A stretch of DNA of 64,000 nucleotides from Sphingomonas sp. AP4-R1 (lineage in GTDB: Bacteria; Pseudomonadota; Alphaproteobacteria; Sphingomonadales; Sphingomonadaceae), in assembly GCF_013113735.1 (NCBI RefSeq), contig NZ_CP053346.1:3362001-3426000 (forward strand), written 5' to 3'. Of the stretch, positions 55,929-64,000 are shown piece after piece. A model generated the notes under the pieces. The model had not been told where the DNA came from. It worked only from the letters and a program-made list of their open reading frames with translations, and searched no databases. Every line of letters begins with the position of its first letter. Positions within the stretch are counted from its first letter, which is position 1. Position numbers and translations under genes: made by a program.

Positions 55929-58121
55929 ATGAGGGGATGGCCTTTGAAGGTCGCGGGCGCGCTCGCGCTGACGGCGACGACCGCGCTGGTGGCGGGCATG
56001 CCGGCCGGCGACTGGTGGAGCTTCGGGCGTGACGAGGGCGGCGGGCGTTACTCGACGCTCGCCCAGATCACGCCCGCCAATGTCGCGAAGCTGATCCCGG
56101 TCTGGACGTTCGAATTGCGGCCGGCCGACAGCACCAGCAAGCGCCTGCTGGTGAGCAACATGACGCCGCTGGCCATCGGCGGCATGCTCTATGTGGCGAC
56201 ACCCTATCGGCGCATCGTGGCGCTGGACGGCAGCACCGGGGCCGTGCGCTGGAGCTACAGCCTGCCGGACGATGACGGGGTGGCGGGGCGATCGATGGAT
56301 TATTGGCCGGGCGATTCCCGCTCGCCGGCCAGGTTGTTCTTCGGCACGCGATCCGGCCAGCTGCTGGCGCTCGATGCCGCCACCGGCCGCCCGACCGCGG
56401 AGTTCGTGCCGATCGACCTGCGGACGGCCGAGATCATGAACGGTTCGAAGGATGGCGACCAAGGCCCTGAAACCTTCGCCTATGAGATCAACAGCGCGCC
56501 CGTGCTTGCCGGCGACGTGCTGATCACCGGCGCGCGCCTGCAGGAATCTCCGGCGCGGGGGCCGGCCGGCGACATTCGCGGCTGGAGCGCGCGCACGGGC
56601 AAATTGCTGTGGACCTTCCATTCGGTGCCGCGACCGGGCGAGCCTTTCCACGAGACATGGGGCGGCGACAGCTGGGCCCGGCGCTCCGGCGTCAATGCGT
56701 GGAGTGCGCTTTCGGTCGATGAGAAGCGCGGCATCGTCTATGTTCCGTTCGGCGCGCCGACCTATGATCGCGTCGGTATCGATCGGCCGGGCGCGAACCT
56801 CTTCTCGAACGCGCTGGTGGCGCTCGATGCGCGCACCGGGCGCTACCTCTGGCACTTCCAGTTCGTGCATCACGACATCTGGGATCTCGACCTGCCGGTG
56901 CAGCCGACGCTGATGGAGGTGCGGAAAGACGGGCGGACGATCCCGGCGGTCGCGGCGATGAACAAATCCGGCTATCTGTTCGTGCTGGATCGGGTGACGG
57001 GCAAGCCGATCTTCCCGGTCAACGAAGTGCCGATGCCGGCCAGCAGCATCCCGGGCGAGCAGACCTGGCCGACCCAGCCGATCCCGTCCGCCCCGCCGCC
57101 GATCATCCGGCAGGCGATGACGGCGGACGACATCGCCACGGTCACACCCGAACTGGAGCAACATTGCCGCGCCCGCCTGGCGACGGAGCGCGCGACCTTC
57201 GCCGTGCCGTTCGAGCCGCTGCGCGCCGATCATCCGGTCGTGCGCTTTCCCGGAAGCGGCGGCGGGCCGAACTGGGGCAGCGGCGCCTATGACAAGGCGC
57301 GGGGGCTGTTCGTCATCAATACGAGCGAACTGCCCAGTATCGAGCAGCTCGGCCGCGATCCGCAGGGGAATTGGTACAATGTCGCGCCGCAGCCTTCCTG
57401 GTTCGGCATGGGCGGCCTGAAGTTTCCGTGCCAGCAGCCGCCCTGGGGCAATCTCACGGCAATCGATGTCGCGCAGGGCCGGATCGTCTGGCAGGTGCCG
57501 CTGGGCGTGACCGACGCGCTGCCCGCCGATCGGCAGAAGACCGGGCGCCCCAATGTCGGGCCGCCGCTCACGACCTCGACGGGGCTGATCTTCATCGGCG
57601 CGTCCGACGATGCGCGGTTCCGCGCGTTCGATACCGGCACCGGGCGCGAATTGTGGACGTTCCGGCTCGGCGCGTCGGCCCATGCCGCGCCCGTCACCTA
57701 TCGCGGACGGGACGGGCGGCAATATGTCGCGATCGTCTCGGCGGGCGGCTCCTATCTGGGCAGCCCGAATACGGCGAGCCGGCTGGTCGTCTTCGCGCTG
57801 CCGCGTGCGGGCGAGATCGGCGTCGCGGCGGCCGCCTCCGCCGCGCAGGCGCCGGAGCGCGATCCGCCGAAGCATCCCGCCGCCGTCGCGGCGCGCTTGC
57901 CGGGCAATCCGGCCGAGTTCGCGCCGGGCCCGATGAAGGCGTTCGCGGAAAAGGCCTGCACCGCCTGCCACGTCGCCTCGCAGGTGACGAGCCAGCGCAA
58001 GGGCCGGGCCGAATGGGCCGCCACGGTGGAGAAGATGGTGGGCTTCGGCGCGAAGGTGCCGGACGACCAGTTCGATCCGCTGGTGGAGTATCTGGCGACC
58101 AATTATCCGGCGAACCCGTGA
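55929..58121 (+). CDS. PQQ-type dehydrogenase with C-terminal cytochrome-like segment
   Basis: 730 residues: signal peptide, then a propeller of the membrane-glucose/quinate dehydrogenase type but without the N-terminal membrane domain. Family segments are DWWSFGRDEGGGRYSTLAQI, GDIRGWSARTGKLLWTFHSVPRPGE, FVHHDIWDLDLPVQP and GGGPNWGSGAYDK. The last 75 residues carry one heme c site, C677-x2-C680-H681 (CTACH). It is the last gene of the bicupin-pseudoazurin-lactonase unit. The substrate could be a sugar or cyclic polyol. Confidence 0.88.
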   Translation: MRGWPLKVAGALALTATTALVAGMPAGDWWSFGRDEGGGRYSTLAQITPANVAKLIPVWTFELRPADSTSKRLLVSNMTPLAIGGMLYVATPYRRIVALDGSTGAVRWSYSLPDDDGVAGRSMDYWPGDSRSPARLFFGTRSGQLLALDAATGRPTAEFVPIDLRTAEIMNGSKDGDQGPETFAYEINSAPVLAGDVLITGARLQESPARGPAGDIRGWSARTGKLLWTFHSVPRPGEPFHETWGGDSWARRSGVNAWSALSVDEKRGIVYVPFGAPTYDRVGIDRPGANLFSNALVALDARTGRYLWHFQFVHHDIWDLDLPVQPTLMEVRKDGRTIPAVAAMNKSGYLFVLDRVTGKPIFPVNEVPMPASSIPGEQTWPTQPIPSAPPPIIRQAMTADDIATVTPELEQHCRARLATERATFAVPFEPLRADHPVVRFPGSGGGPNWGSGAYDKARGLFVINTSELPSIEQLGRDPQGNWYNVAPQPSWFGMGGLKFPCQQPPWGNLTAIDVAQGRIVWQVPLGVTDALPADRQKTGRPNVGPPLTTSTGLIFIGASDDARFRAFDTGTGRELWTFRLGASAHAAPVTYRGRDGRQYVAIVSAGGSYLGSPNTASRLVVFALPRAGEIGVAAAASAAQAPERDPPKHPAAVAARLPGNPAEFAPGPMKAFAEKACTACHVASQVTSQRKGRAEWAATVEKMVGFGAKVPDDQFDPLVEYLATNYPANP

Positions 58122-58232
58122 ACAGCCCTTCAGACAAGGACTGCGGTCGGGCGGAGCGAGCCTCTTTCCATCGCAGGCGGGGAGGGGGCATGCTCCCCAT
58201 CTCGTCCGATCGACGCGCCTCCCGCCGCAGTG

Positions 58233-58262
58233 ATGCATGCATAATGCGATCTTTGCATGCAA
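58233..58262. promoter_or_regulatory. Paired operator upstream of the third quinoprotein (inside the 301-bp gap 58122-58422)
   Basis: ATGCATGCAT (58233-58242) and TTGCATGCAA (58253-58262) are both perfect palindromes, 20 bp apart. TTGACT at 58267-58272 directly follows and may be a -35 element. The rest of the 58122-58422 gap holds no gene I can support. Confidence 0.65.
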
Positions 58263-58422
58263 TCCGTTGACTTGGTCGCGGCGGGATGCAAACACCTGTC
58301 CGGTCGCTCGCCTGCCAGCGGCGGGAATCTGCGGGACGCGATCCTGAAAAGGCGCCCTGCATTCCTCTGCCCGGTCCGGCGGACGCCGCAACGATAGCAA
58401 GATGGTCGAGAGGGACGAGGGC

Positions 58423-60423
58423 ATGGCGAGATTGACGCGACGGGCGATATTGTCCTTGCCGGTCGCCACCTGGCTATCGGCGAACCTGCCGGCCTTCGGC
58501 CAGATCTCGCCCCGCAAGCGCGCCGCCGGCGATACCGACTGGACGAACTATGCGAACGATCTGGCCAATACGCGCTACGCGCCGCTGGACCAGATCAATG
58601 CCGCCAATTTCAACGATCTGGAGATCGCGTGGCGCTTCAAGACCGATGCGCTCGGCCCCCGGCCGGAGTTCGTCTACGAAGGCACGCCGCTCATCGTCAA
58701 CGGCGTCATCTACGCCACGGGGGGGAGCCGGCGCGACATCGTGGCGCTGGATGGCGCTACCGGCGAATTGCTGTGGGTGCATCGCGAGGATGAGGGCGCG
58801 CGCGCGAACAATGCCCCGCGCAAGCTCTCCGGCCGGGGGCTGTCCTACTGGACGGATGGCACGGACTCGCGGCTGATCTATGTGACGATCGGCTATCAGA
58901 TGGTGGCGCTGGACCCGGCGACGGGCGCGCGGATCCCCGGCTTCGGCACAAACGGCATCGTCGACCTGAAACAGGAGGACGATCAGCATATCGATATCGA
59001 CAATGGCGATATCGGCCTGCACGCTACGCCTTGCGTGGTGAAGGATACGGTGATCGTCGGCGCCGCGCACACCGCCGGCAACGAGCCACGGACGCACGAC
59101 AATGTGCGCGGTTATGTGCGCGGCTATGACGTGCGGACCGGCAAGCGGAAGTGGATCTTCCACACGATCCCGCTGAAGGGCGAATATGGCTACGACACCT
59201 GGCTGGATGGCACGGACAAGATCGGCAATGGCGGCGTCTGGTCGCAGATGGCGGCCGATCCGGAACTGAACCTCGTCTATCTGGGAGTCGAGCTGCCGAC
59301 CGGCGATGTCGGCGGCCAGTATCGGCGCGGCAACGGCCTGTTCGGCGAGAGCATCGTCGCCGTCGATCTCGATACCGGCCAGCGCAAATGGCATTACCAG
59401 ACCGTGCATCATGGCCTGTGGGACTATGATATTCCCTGCGCGGCGATCCTGATGGACGTGCCGATCGGCGGCAAGACCGTGAAACTGCTCGCCCAGCCGA
59501 GCAAGCAGAGCTTCCTCTACGTGCTGGATCGCGTGACCGGAAAGCCGGTCTGGCCGATCCCCGAGCGCAAGGTGCCCAAGGGCGACATGCCCGGCGAATG
59601 GTATGCGCCGACGCAGCCGGTGCCGAGCAAGCCGCCGGCCTATGACGTGCAGGGCATCAGCCCCGACGTGCTGATCGACTTCACGCCCGAGCTTCACGCC
59701 AAGGCGCTGGAGCATATCAAGAATTACCGGACCGGGCCGCTCTTCACGCCCGCTTCGATGTTCGACCGGGATGGCACGTGGGGCACGCTGACCGCGCCGA
59801 ACCTGACGGGCGGATCGAACTGGCCGGGCGGATCGGGCGACCCGGAAACGGGCATCGTCTACATCTATTCGAAGACGCAGGCGGACGTGATGAGCGAACT
59901 GCCCAACAGCGATCTCAAGAAATCCGATTTCGCGTTCATCAACGTGCGCGGCATGCCCAATGCGCCGAAACGCGGCGAGGTGACCTATGGCAACCTCACC
60001 GTGGAAGGCCTGCCGCTGCTGAAGCCGCCTTATGGCCGGATCACCGCGATCGATCTGAAGAAGGGCGCGATCGCCTGGCAGGTGGCGCATGGCGAGACGC
60101 CGGACGAGGTACGCAACCATCCCAGGCTGAAGGGGATGAAGATCCCGAAGACGGGTCGCCCCGGCTTCGTCGGCACGCTGACGACCAAGACGCTCGTGAT
60201 CGCGGGCGAGCCGGGCCTGTTCACGCTGCCGGACGGGCGCAAGGGCGCGATGCTCTGCGCCTATGACAAGGCGACGGGCGAGCAGAAGGGCGCGGTCTAC
60301 ATGCCCGCCGCCCAGAATGGCGCACCGATGACGTACATGCTGAGTGGCCAGCAATATATCGTGCTGGCGATCGGCGGCGGCAATTACAGCGGCGAACTGG
60401 TCGCGTTCCGCTTGCCCGTCTGA
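58423..60423 (+). CDS. PQQ-type dehydrogenase without cytochrome domain, Tat-exported
   Basis: 666 residues starting at 58423 (GAGAGG upstream), giving a twin-arginine signal (LTRRAILSLPVATWL). One PQQ propeller follows: DWTNYANDLANTRYAPLDQI first blade, VRGYDVRTGKRKWIFHTIP, TVHHGLWDYDIPCAAI, and GGSNWPGGSGDPETG. No CxxCH is present, so electrons must go to a separate carrier, most simply the cytochrome c encoded next. An in-frame ATG at 58402 lacks a ribosome site. Confidence 0.88.
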   Translation: MARLTRRAILSLPVATWLSANLPAFGQISPRKRAAGDTDWTNYANDLANTRYAPLDQINAANFNDLEIAWRFKTDALGPRPEFVYEGTPLIVNGVIYATGGSRRDIVALDGATGELLWVHREDEGARANNAPRKLSGRGLSYWTDGTDSRLIYVTIGYQMVALDPATGARIPGFGTNGIVDLKQEDDQHIDIDNGDIGLHATPCVVKDTVIVGAAHTAGNEPRTHDNVRGYVRGYDVRTGKRKWIFHTIPLKGEYGYDTWLDGTDKIGNGGVWSQMAADPELNLVYLGVELPTGDVGGQYRRGNGLFGESIVAVDLDTGQRKWHYQTVHHGLWDYDIPCAAILMDVPIGGKTVKLLAQPSKQSFLYVLDRVTGKPVWPIPERKVPKGDMPGEWYAPTQPVPSKPPAYDVQGISPDVLIDFTPELHAKALEHIKNYRTGPLFTPASMFDRDGTWGTLTAPNLTGGSNWPGGSGDPETGIVYIYSKTQADVMSELPNSDLKKSDFAFINVRGMPNAPKRGEVTYGNLTVEGLPLLKPPYGRITAIDLKKGAIAWQVAHGETPDEVRNHPRLKGMKIPKTGRPGFVGTLTTKTLVIAGEPGLFTLPDGRKGAMLCAYDKATGEQKGAVYMPAAQNGAPMTYMLSGQQYIVLAIGGGNYSGELVAFRLPV

Positions 60424-60453
60424 TTGTGTGGATGTTGGTCAGCTTGCATTCAA
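60424..60453. promoter_or_regulatory. Paired operator upstream of the small cytochrome c gene
   Basis: TTGTGTGGAT (60424-60433, three mismatches to TTGYATRCAA) and TTGCATTCAA (60444-60453, one mismatch), 20 bp apart, starting right after the stop codon of the dehydrogenase and ending 25 bp before the cytochrome start. Confidence 0.45.
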
Positions 60454-60478
60454 TGTGCGCGTACGAGAGGTGAAATCG

Positions 60479-60904
60479 ATGAAGCCGTTCGGTCCACTCG
60501 CGCTCTGCGCGTCTGCCTTGATCCTGCCGGGCCTCGCGCTGGCACAGGAAGCGGGATCGGCCGCGTCCACCGCATCGGCTGGTGTCTATACGGCGGCGCA
60601 GGCCGAGCGCGGGCAGGCGCAATATTCGCAGGTCTGCGCCGCCTGCCATGGCGAGGATATGGGCGGGATCGACGTCGCGCCCCCGCTGACCGGCACGACC
60701 TTCAGCGGAAACTGGAAGGGGCAGACCGCGGCGGCGCTCGCCAACCGGATCCGCACCACGATGCCGCTCAACAATCCCGGTACGCTCGGCATCGCGGCGT
60801 CGGCGGACGTGACGGCCTATGTCCTGTCCAAGAACGGTTACCCGGCCGGGCAGGCCGAGCTGCCGAAGGAGCCGAGCCGGCTGCAGCAGATCAAGCTCGA
60901 TTGA
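60479..60904 (+). CDS. Small class I cytochrome c
   Basis: 141-residue exported cytochrome: signal peptide ending LALAQ, heme site C53-x2-C56-H57 (CAACHGEDM), distal Met probably M95 in RTTMPLNNPG. It fits the small c-type electron acceptors of PQQ alcohol and sugar dehydrogenases and directly follows a dehydrogenase lacking its own heme. Tail PSRLQQIKLD. Confidence 0.92.
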   Translation: MKPFGPLALCASALILPGLALAQEAGSAASTASAGVYTAAQAERGQAQYSQVCAACHGEDMGGIDVAPPLTGTTFSGNWKGQTAAALANRIRTTMPLNNPGTLGIAASADVTAYVLSKNGYPAGQAELPKEPSRLQQIKLD

Positions 60905-60998
60905 CGATGGCGGCGTGGCCCTCCCTCGGCGGGTGCCGATGCGACCATGCGGGTCGGGGCGGCTTGCTAGGGCGAAGGGTGCTGGCTACTTTCCGGGC

Positions 60999-61766
60999 AT
61001 GGGTCGAGTGAAGTCAAAGGACGCAGCCGAGGCTGCAGCCGCTCCCGCTGAAGGGGAGCAGAAGCAGCCGCGCAAGGGCGATCGTCATCAGGAGGCGGTG
61101 AAGCTGCTGCGCGGCATGATCATCGCCGGCGATCTCGCGCCGGGCGAGCCGCTGCGCGAACTGGCCTTCAGCGAACAATTCGGCATGTCGCGCACCCCCG
61201 TCCGTGAGGCGTTCCGCACGCTGGCGGCCGAGGGGCTGATCAGTCTGCTTCCCAATCGCACCGTGCAGGTCGCGCTCCTCGACGAGGAAGCGGTGGCTGA
61301 GGTGTTCCTGGTGCTGGGCGCGCTGGAGTCGCTGGCGGCGCGGCTGGCCTGCGAACGCATCACCAAGGACCAGCTCGATATCCTCGAGGAATTGCAGGAG
61401 GATCTGGCCCATCATTTCGAGACGGGCGATCGCTCCCGCTACCTCGAGGCCAATCGCCTGATCCACGAACTGATCGTGGAGGCGGCGGCCAGCCCCTCGC
61501 TGCTGATGGCGTGGCGCCTGCTGCTGCCGCGCGCCGAGCGGGCGCGGCATGTGACGACGCGCGATCATGATCGCTGGGGCCACGCGTTCGAGGAGCATAA
61601 GCATATCTATGCCGCGCTGATGAAGCGCGACGGCGCGACGTTGCGCCGTCTGATGGAAGAGCATTTCGCGAACGGTGCGGCCAGCATCCAGCGCGAGCAT
61701 CGGCGCGCCCGCTCCGAGAAGAGGTGGGAAGCGTTCGAAGGCGGCCCGTCAAAAAAGACGGGATAG
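60999..61766 (+). CDS. GntR-family regulator, FadR/FCD subgroup
   Basis: 255 residues. After a Lys/Ala/Glu-rich leader comes a GntR winged helix (LLRGMIIAGDLAPGEPLRELAFSEQFGMSRTPVREA as a region, about 35-85), then an all-alpha FCD ligand domain with His and Asp positions suited to metal or carboxylate binding (NRLIHELIVEAA, HAFEEHKHIYAAL). FCD regulators often sense organic acids and bind TTGTATACAA-like palindromes, which matches the paired sites in this locus. The start at 60999 is chosen over longer in-frame sequence of non-coding look. Confidence 0.9.
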   Translation: MGRVKSKDAAEAAAAPAEGEQKQPRKGDRHQEAVKLLRGMIIAGDLAPGEPLRELAFSEQFGMSRTPVREAFRTLAAEGLISLLPNRTVQVALLDEEAVAEVFLVLGALESLAARLACERITKDQLDILEELQEDLAHHFETGDRSRYLEANRLIHELIVEAAASPSLLMAWRLLLPRAERARHVTTRDHDRWGHAFEEHKHIYAALMKRDGATLRRLMEEHFANGAASIQREHRRARSEKRWEAFEGGPSKKTG

Positions 61767-61790
61767 TCGCGACGCGCACGATGTGCGCTC

Positions 61791-61820
61791 TTGTATGCAA
61801 TGTAAGCACAATGTATGCAT
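61791..61820. promoter_or_regulatory. Paired operator upstream of the CoA-transferase unit
   Basis: TTGTATGCAA (61791-61800, exact consensus) and ATGTATGCAT (61811-61820), 20 bp apart, between the GntR gene and the CoA-transferase gene. This is the clearest pair and the likeliest direct GntR target. Confidence 0.65.
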
Positions 61821-61878
61821 GTCCTCATAAGAGGGCAGGTCAGCTGCTCTCGTCCCAATCGTGGGCGGGGAGAAATAG

Positions 61879-63033
61879 ATGCTACCACTTGCGGGCGTAC
61901 GCGTGCTCGACGTGTCGCAGGTCATGGCCGGGCCGTTCTGCTGCATGCTGCTGGGCGACATGGGGGCCGACGTCATCAAGGTGGAGCCGCCTGTGGTGGG
62001 CGATTCCTCGCGCCGCTCGATGGGGTTCCGCCTGAAGGGAGAGGATAGTCCGGGCTTTCTGGCGCTCAATCGCAACAAGCGCAGCATCGTCCTCGATCTG
62101 AAGAGCGAGGAAGGGCGCGAAACCTTCTACGCGCTGGTGGGGACGGCCGACGTGGTCGTCGAGAACGGCCGGCCGGGCGTCGCCGATCGGCTGGGCATCG
62201 GCTATGATACGCTGAACGCGATCAATCCGCGCCTGATCTACGCCAGCATCTCCGGTTTCGGCCCCAAGGGCCCTTGGGCGAACCGCCCCGGTTACGATCT
62301 GATCGCGCAGGCCATGTCGGGCGTCATCAGCTCCACCGGATTGCCGGGGCATGAGCCGGTGAAGAGCGACATTCCCGTCGGCGATCTCGGCGCGGGCCTG
62401 TTCGCGGCTTACGGCATCCTTTCGGCGATCATCGCGCGCCAGAAGACGGGCGTGGGCCAGCTGATCACCGCCTCGCTGTTCGAGGCGGCTTTGGGTCTTT
62501 CGATCTGGGAGACGGCCGAATTGTGGGGGACGGGCAAGAGCCCCGGTCCGCTCGGCACCGCCAATCGCATGTCGGCGCCCTATCAGGCGGTGAAGGCGTC
62601 GGACGGCTATTTCGTCTTCGCGGCCGCCAACCAGAAGCTCTGGCTGTCGCTGCTGGACGTGCTGGGGCGACAGGAACTGAACGAGGATCCGCGCTTCCGC
62701 GACAACAGCGTGCGCGTGGCCAATGCCCGTACCCTGATCGAATTGCTGGAGCCGAGCTTCCTGGAGCGCACCGTCGACGAGTGGGTCGACGCCCTGCTCG
62801 CGGTGGGCGTACCGGCGGGGCCGATCAACAGCTATGATCGCGCGCTCGACAGCGAGCATACGGCGGCGTGCGCGATGGTGCAGGACATTCCCCATCCGGT
62901 GGAAGGCAGCTTCAAGGCGCTGGGCTTCGCGGTGAAGCTGACCGGCACGCCACAGGAGATGCGCCTGCCGCCGCCGCTGCTGGACGAGCATGGCGCCGAG
63001 ATCCGGGCGGAACTGGCGGCGAGGGACGCATGA
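61879..63033 (+). CDS. CaiB/BaiF-type class III CoA-transferase
   Basis: 384-residue cytoplasmic enzyme moving CoA between acyl groups. LDVSQVMAGPFCCMLLGDMGADVIKVEPP is the N-terminal family block, and the catalytic Asp is the one in VGDLGAGLFAAYGI (about residue 172). It would activate the acid product of the locus. Its stop overlaps the enoyl-CoA hydratase start by 4 bases. Confidence 0.93.
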   Translation: MLPLAGVRVLDVSQVMAGPFCCMLLGDMGADVIKVEPPVVGDSSRRSMGFRLKGEDSPGFLALNRNKRSIVLDLKSEEGRETFYALVGTADVVVENGRPGVADRLGIGYDTLNAINPRLIYASISGFGPKGPWANRPGYDLIAQAMSGVISSTGLPGHEPVKSDIPVGDLGAGLFAAYGILSAIIARQKTGVGQLITASLFEAALGLSIWETAELWGTGKSPGPLGTANRMSAPYQAVKASDGYFVFAAANQKLWLSLLDVLGRQELNEDPRFRDNSVRVANARTLIELLEPSFLERTVDEWVDALLAVGVPAGPINSYDRALDSEHTAACAMVQDIPHPVEGSFKALGFAVKLTGTPQEMRLPPPLLDEHGAEIRAELAARDA

Positions 63034-63809
63034 GCGACGACGGTGTCGTGCGCTTCCGGCAGGACGGCGCGGTCGGCCATATCCTGTTCGATCGGCCCGC
63101 CGCCTATAATGCGCTCACCTGGTCGATGTGGCGCGAGCTGGGCGCGGTGTGCGGCCGGATCGCCGCCGATCCCGCCGTGCGCGTCGTCACGCTGCGGGGC
63201 GCGGGCGGGAAGGCGTTCGTCTCGGGCACCGACATTGCCGGCTTCCAGTCCTTCACCAGCGGTAAGGAGGGCGTGGCCTATGAAGCCGAGATGGACTCCT
63301 ATGTCGGCGCGGTCGAGACGCTGCCGCAGCCGACGATCGCGATCGTCGATGGCTGGGCGGTCGGCGGTGGGCTGGCGTTGTCCTTCGCCTGCGATTTCCG
63401 CATCGCCGCCACCGGCGCACGCTTCGGATCGCCGCTCGCCAAGACGATCGGCAATTGCCTGTCGGCGCGCGGCTATCAGCGCCTGATCCAGCATGTCGGC
63501 ATTCCGATGGCGAAAAGGCTGCTGCTGGCGGCCGAACTGGTGCCCGCCGCCGAGCTGGACGCGCACGGGCTGCTGACGCGGCTGGTCGCGCCCGAGGAGA
63601 TCGACGCGGCCGTGCAGGAACTGGCCGAGAAGCTGGTCGCGGGCGCGCCGCTCACCCAGCGCGTGAGCAAGGAGGCGATCTATCGCATCTCCACGCAATC
63701 CACGCCGGACATCAGCGACCTGATCGAACTGATCTATGGCAGCGAGGATTTCGCGGCCGGCGTACGCGGCTTCCTGACGAAGACGCCGCCGACATGGCGA
63801 GGCCGATAG
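63030..63809 (+). CDS. Enoyl-CoA hydratase/isomerase family protein
   Basis: 259-residue crotonase-fold protein. The start at 63030 overlaps the CoA-transferase stop (ATGA). The oxyanion-hole segments are KAFVSGTDIAGFQSF and DGWAVGGGLALSFACDFRIA. The exact reaction (hydration, isomerisation or retro-Claisen) is not decided by the residues I can see. Confidence 0.9.
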   Translation: MSDDGVVRFRQDGAVGHILFDRPAAYNALTWSMWRELGAVCGRIAADPAVRVVTLRGAGGKAFVSGTDIAGFQSFTSGKEGVAYEAEMDSYVGAVETLPQPTIAIVDGWAVGGGLALSFACDFRIAATGARFGSPLAKTIGNCLSARGYQRLIQHVGIPMAKRLLLAAELVPAAELDAHGLLTRLVAPEEIDAAVQELAEKLVAGAPLTQRVSKEAIYRISTQSTPDISDLIELIYGSEDFAAGVRGFLTKTPPTWRGR

Positions 63810-63845
63810 GCCGCCCCGTCAGGCCACCCCATCCAAGGAGCGAAC

Positions 63846-64000
63846 GTGACACCCGCGTCCATCGAGGATTTCCGCACGCTGGCCCGCAGGCGGCTGCCGC
63901 GCTTCCTGTTCGATTATATCGACGGGGGCTCCTACGATGAGGGGACGCTCCACGCGAATATCGCGGACCTGCAGACGCTGAAGCTGCGGCAGCGGGTGAT
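63846..64000 (+). CDS. FMN-dependent alpha-hydroxy acid dehydrogenase (partial, cut by window edge)
   Basis: Only the first 51 residues are present. The GTG start at 63846 has AAGGAG 6 bases upstream. [23 protein letters not shown] is the N-terminal signature of LldD/mandelate/glycolate-oxidase-type flavoproteins, oxidising 2-hydroxy acids to 2-keto acids. It continues the CoA-transferase unit, suggesting a hydroxy-acid intermediate. Confidence 0.85.
   Translation, partial: MTPASIEDFRTLARRRLPRFLFDYIDGGSYDEGTLHANIADLQTLKLRQRV

Noticed and set aside
55599..58517. 972-codon minus-strand frame over the second quinoprotein
   Set aside because: Antisense shadow; no domain or ribosome site.

Overview
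The window looks like chromosomal DNA of a sphingomonad (Sphingomonas or a close relative in the Alphaproteobacteria). It is strongly GC-rich. It has a typical alphaproteobacterial aroA-cmk-rpsA-ihfB block, PEP-CTERM and autotransporter surface proteins, several TonB-dependent receptors, and the intergenic palindromes that litter sphingomonad genomes. The assignment rests on protein families and layout, not on a database match.

Region 1 (1-31 kb) is mostly core genome: pstB; a TonB receptor followed by a GH27 alpha-galactosidase; a PHA-system protein coupled to a sorbosone-dehydrogenase-like propeller; the ybeZ-ybeY-corC RNA-maturation operon with a vapBC toxin-antitoxin pair inserted in it; msrB; an ABC-2 exporter pair; queG; a PfkB kinase; an amino-acid permease; purS-purQ-hisE-HIT; a DUF885 protein; an AIM24-like protein; tRNA-Leu(UAA); and ihfB, rpsA, cmk, a small membrane protein and aroA, with a TIGR02300 gene divergent from aroA. 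Six intergenic spaces carry inverted-repeat elements.

Region 2 (29.5-41.2 kb) is accessory in character. tRNA-Ala(GGC) is followed by a gene-poor stretch, a LuxR regulator divergent from a PEP-CTERM protein, a MAPEG protein, a cupredoxin-like protein, a large MscS channel, and a 1362-residue autotransporter whose passenger contains six tandem copies of an exact 264-bp period.

Region 3 (41.3-64 kb, running off the right edge) appears to be one catabolic locus. It has a GH35 and a PA14-containing GH31 glycosidase, a large TonB receptor, a secreted metallo-beta-lactamase-fold hydrolase, three PQQ-type propeller dehydrogenases with different cytochrome arrangements, a CHRD protein, a bicupin, pseudoazurin, a Tat-exported lactonase-like propeller, a small cytochrome c, a FadR-type GntR regulator, a class III CoA-transferase, an enoyl-CoA hydratase and an FMN-dependent 2-hydroxyacid dehydrogenase. 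The main finding is that six promoter regions in this locus each carry two copies of a TTGYATRCAA-like palindrome spaced exactly 20 bp apart (41350/41370, 49264/49284, 53154/53174, 58233/58253, 60424/60444, 61791/61811). This suggests a single regulon, probably controlled by the GntR protein encoded inside it.

The working model is that the TonB receptor imports an oligosaccharide or related compound and the glycosidases trim it. Periplasmic quinoproteins oxidise the product and pass electrons to cytochrome c and pseudoazurin. The lactonase-like and metallo-hydrolase proteins may open lactones or esters, and the resulting acid would enter the cytoplasmic CoA pathway. The substrate is not known from sequence.
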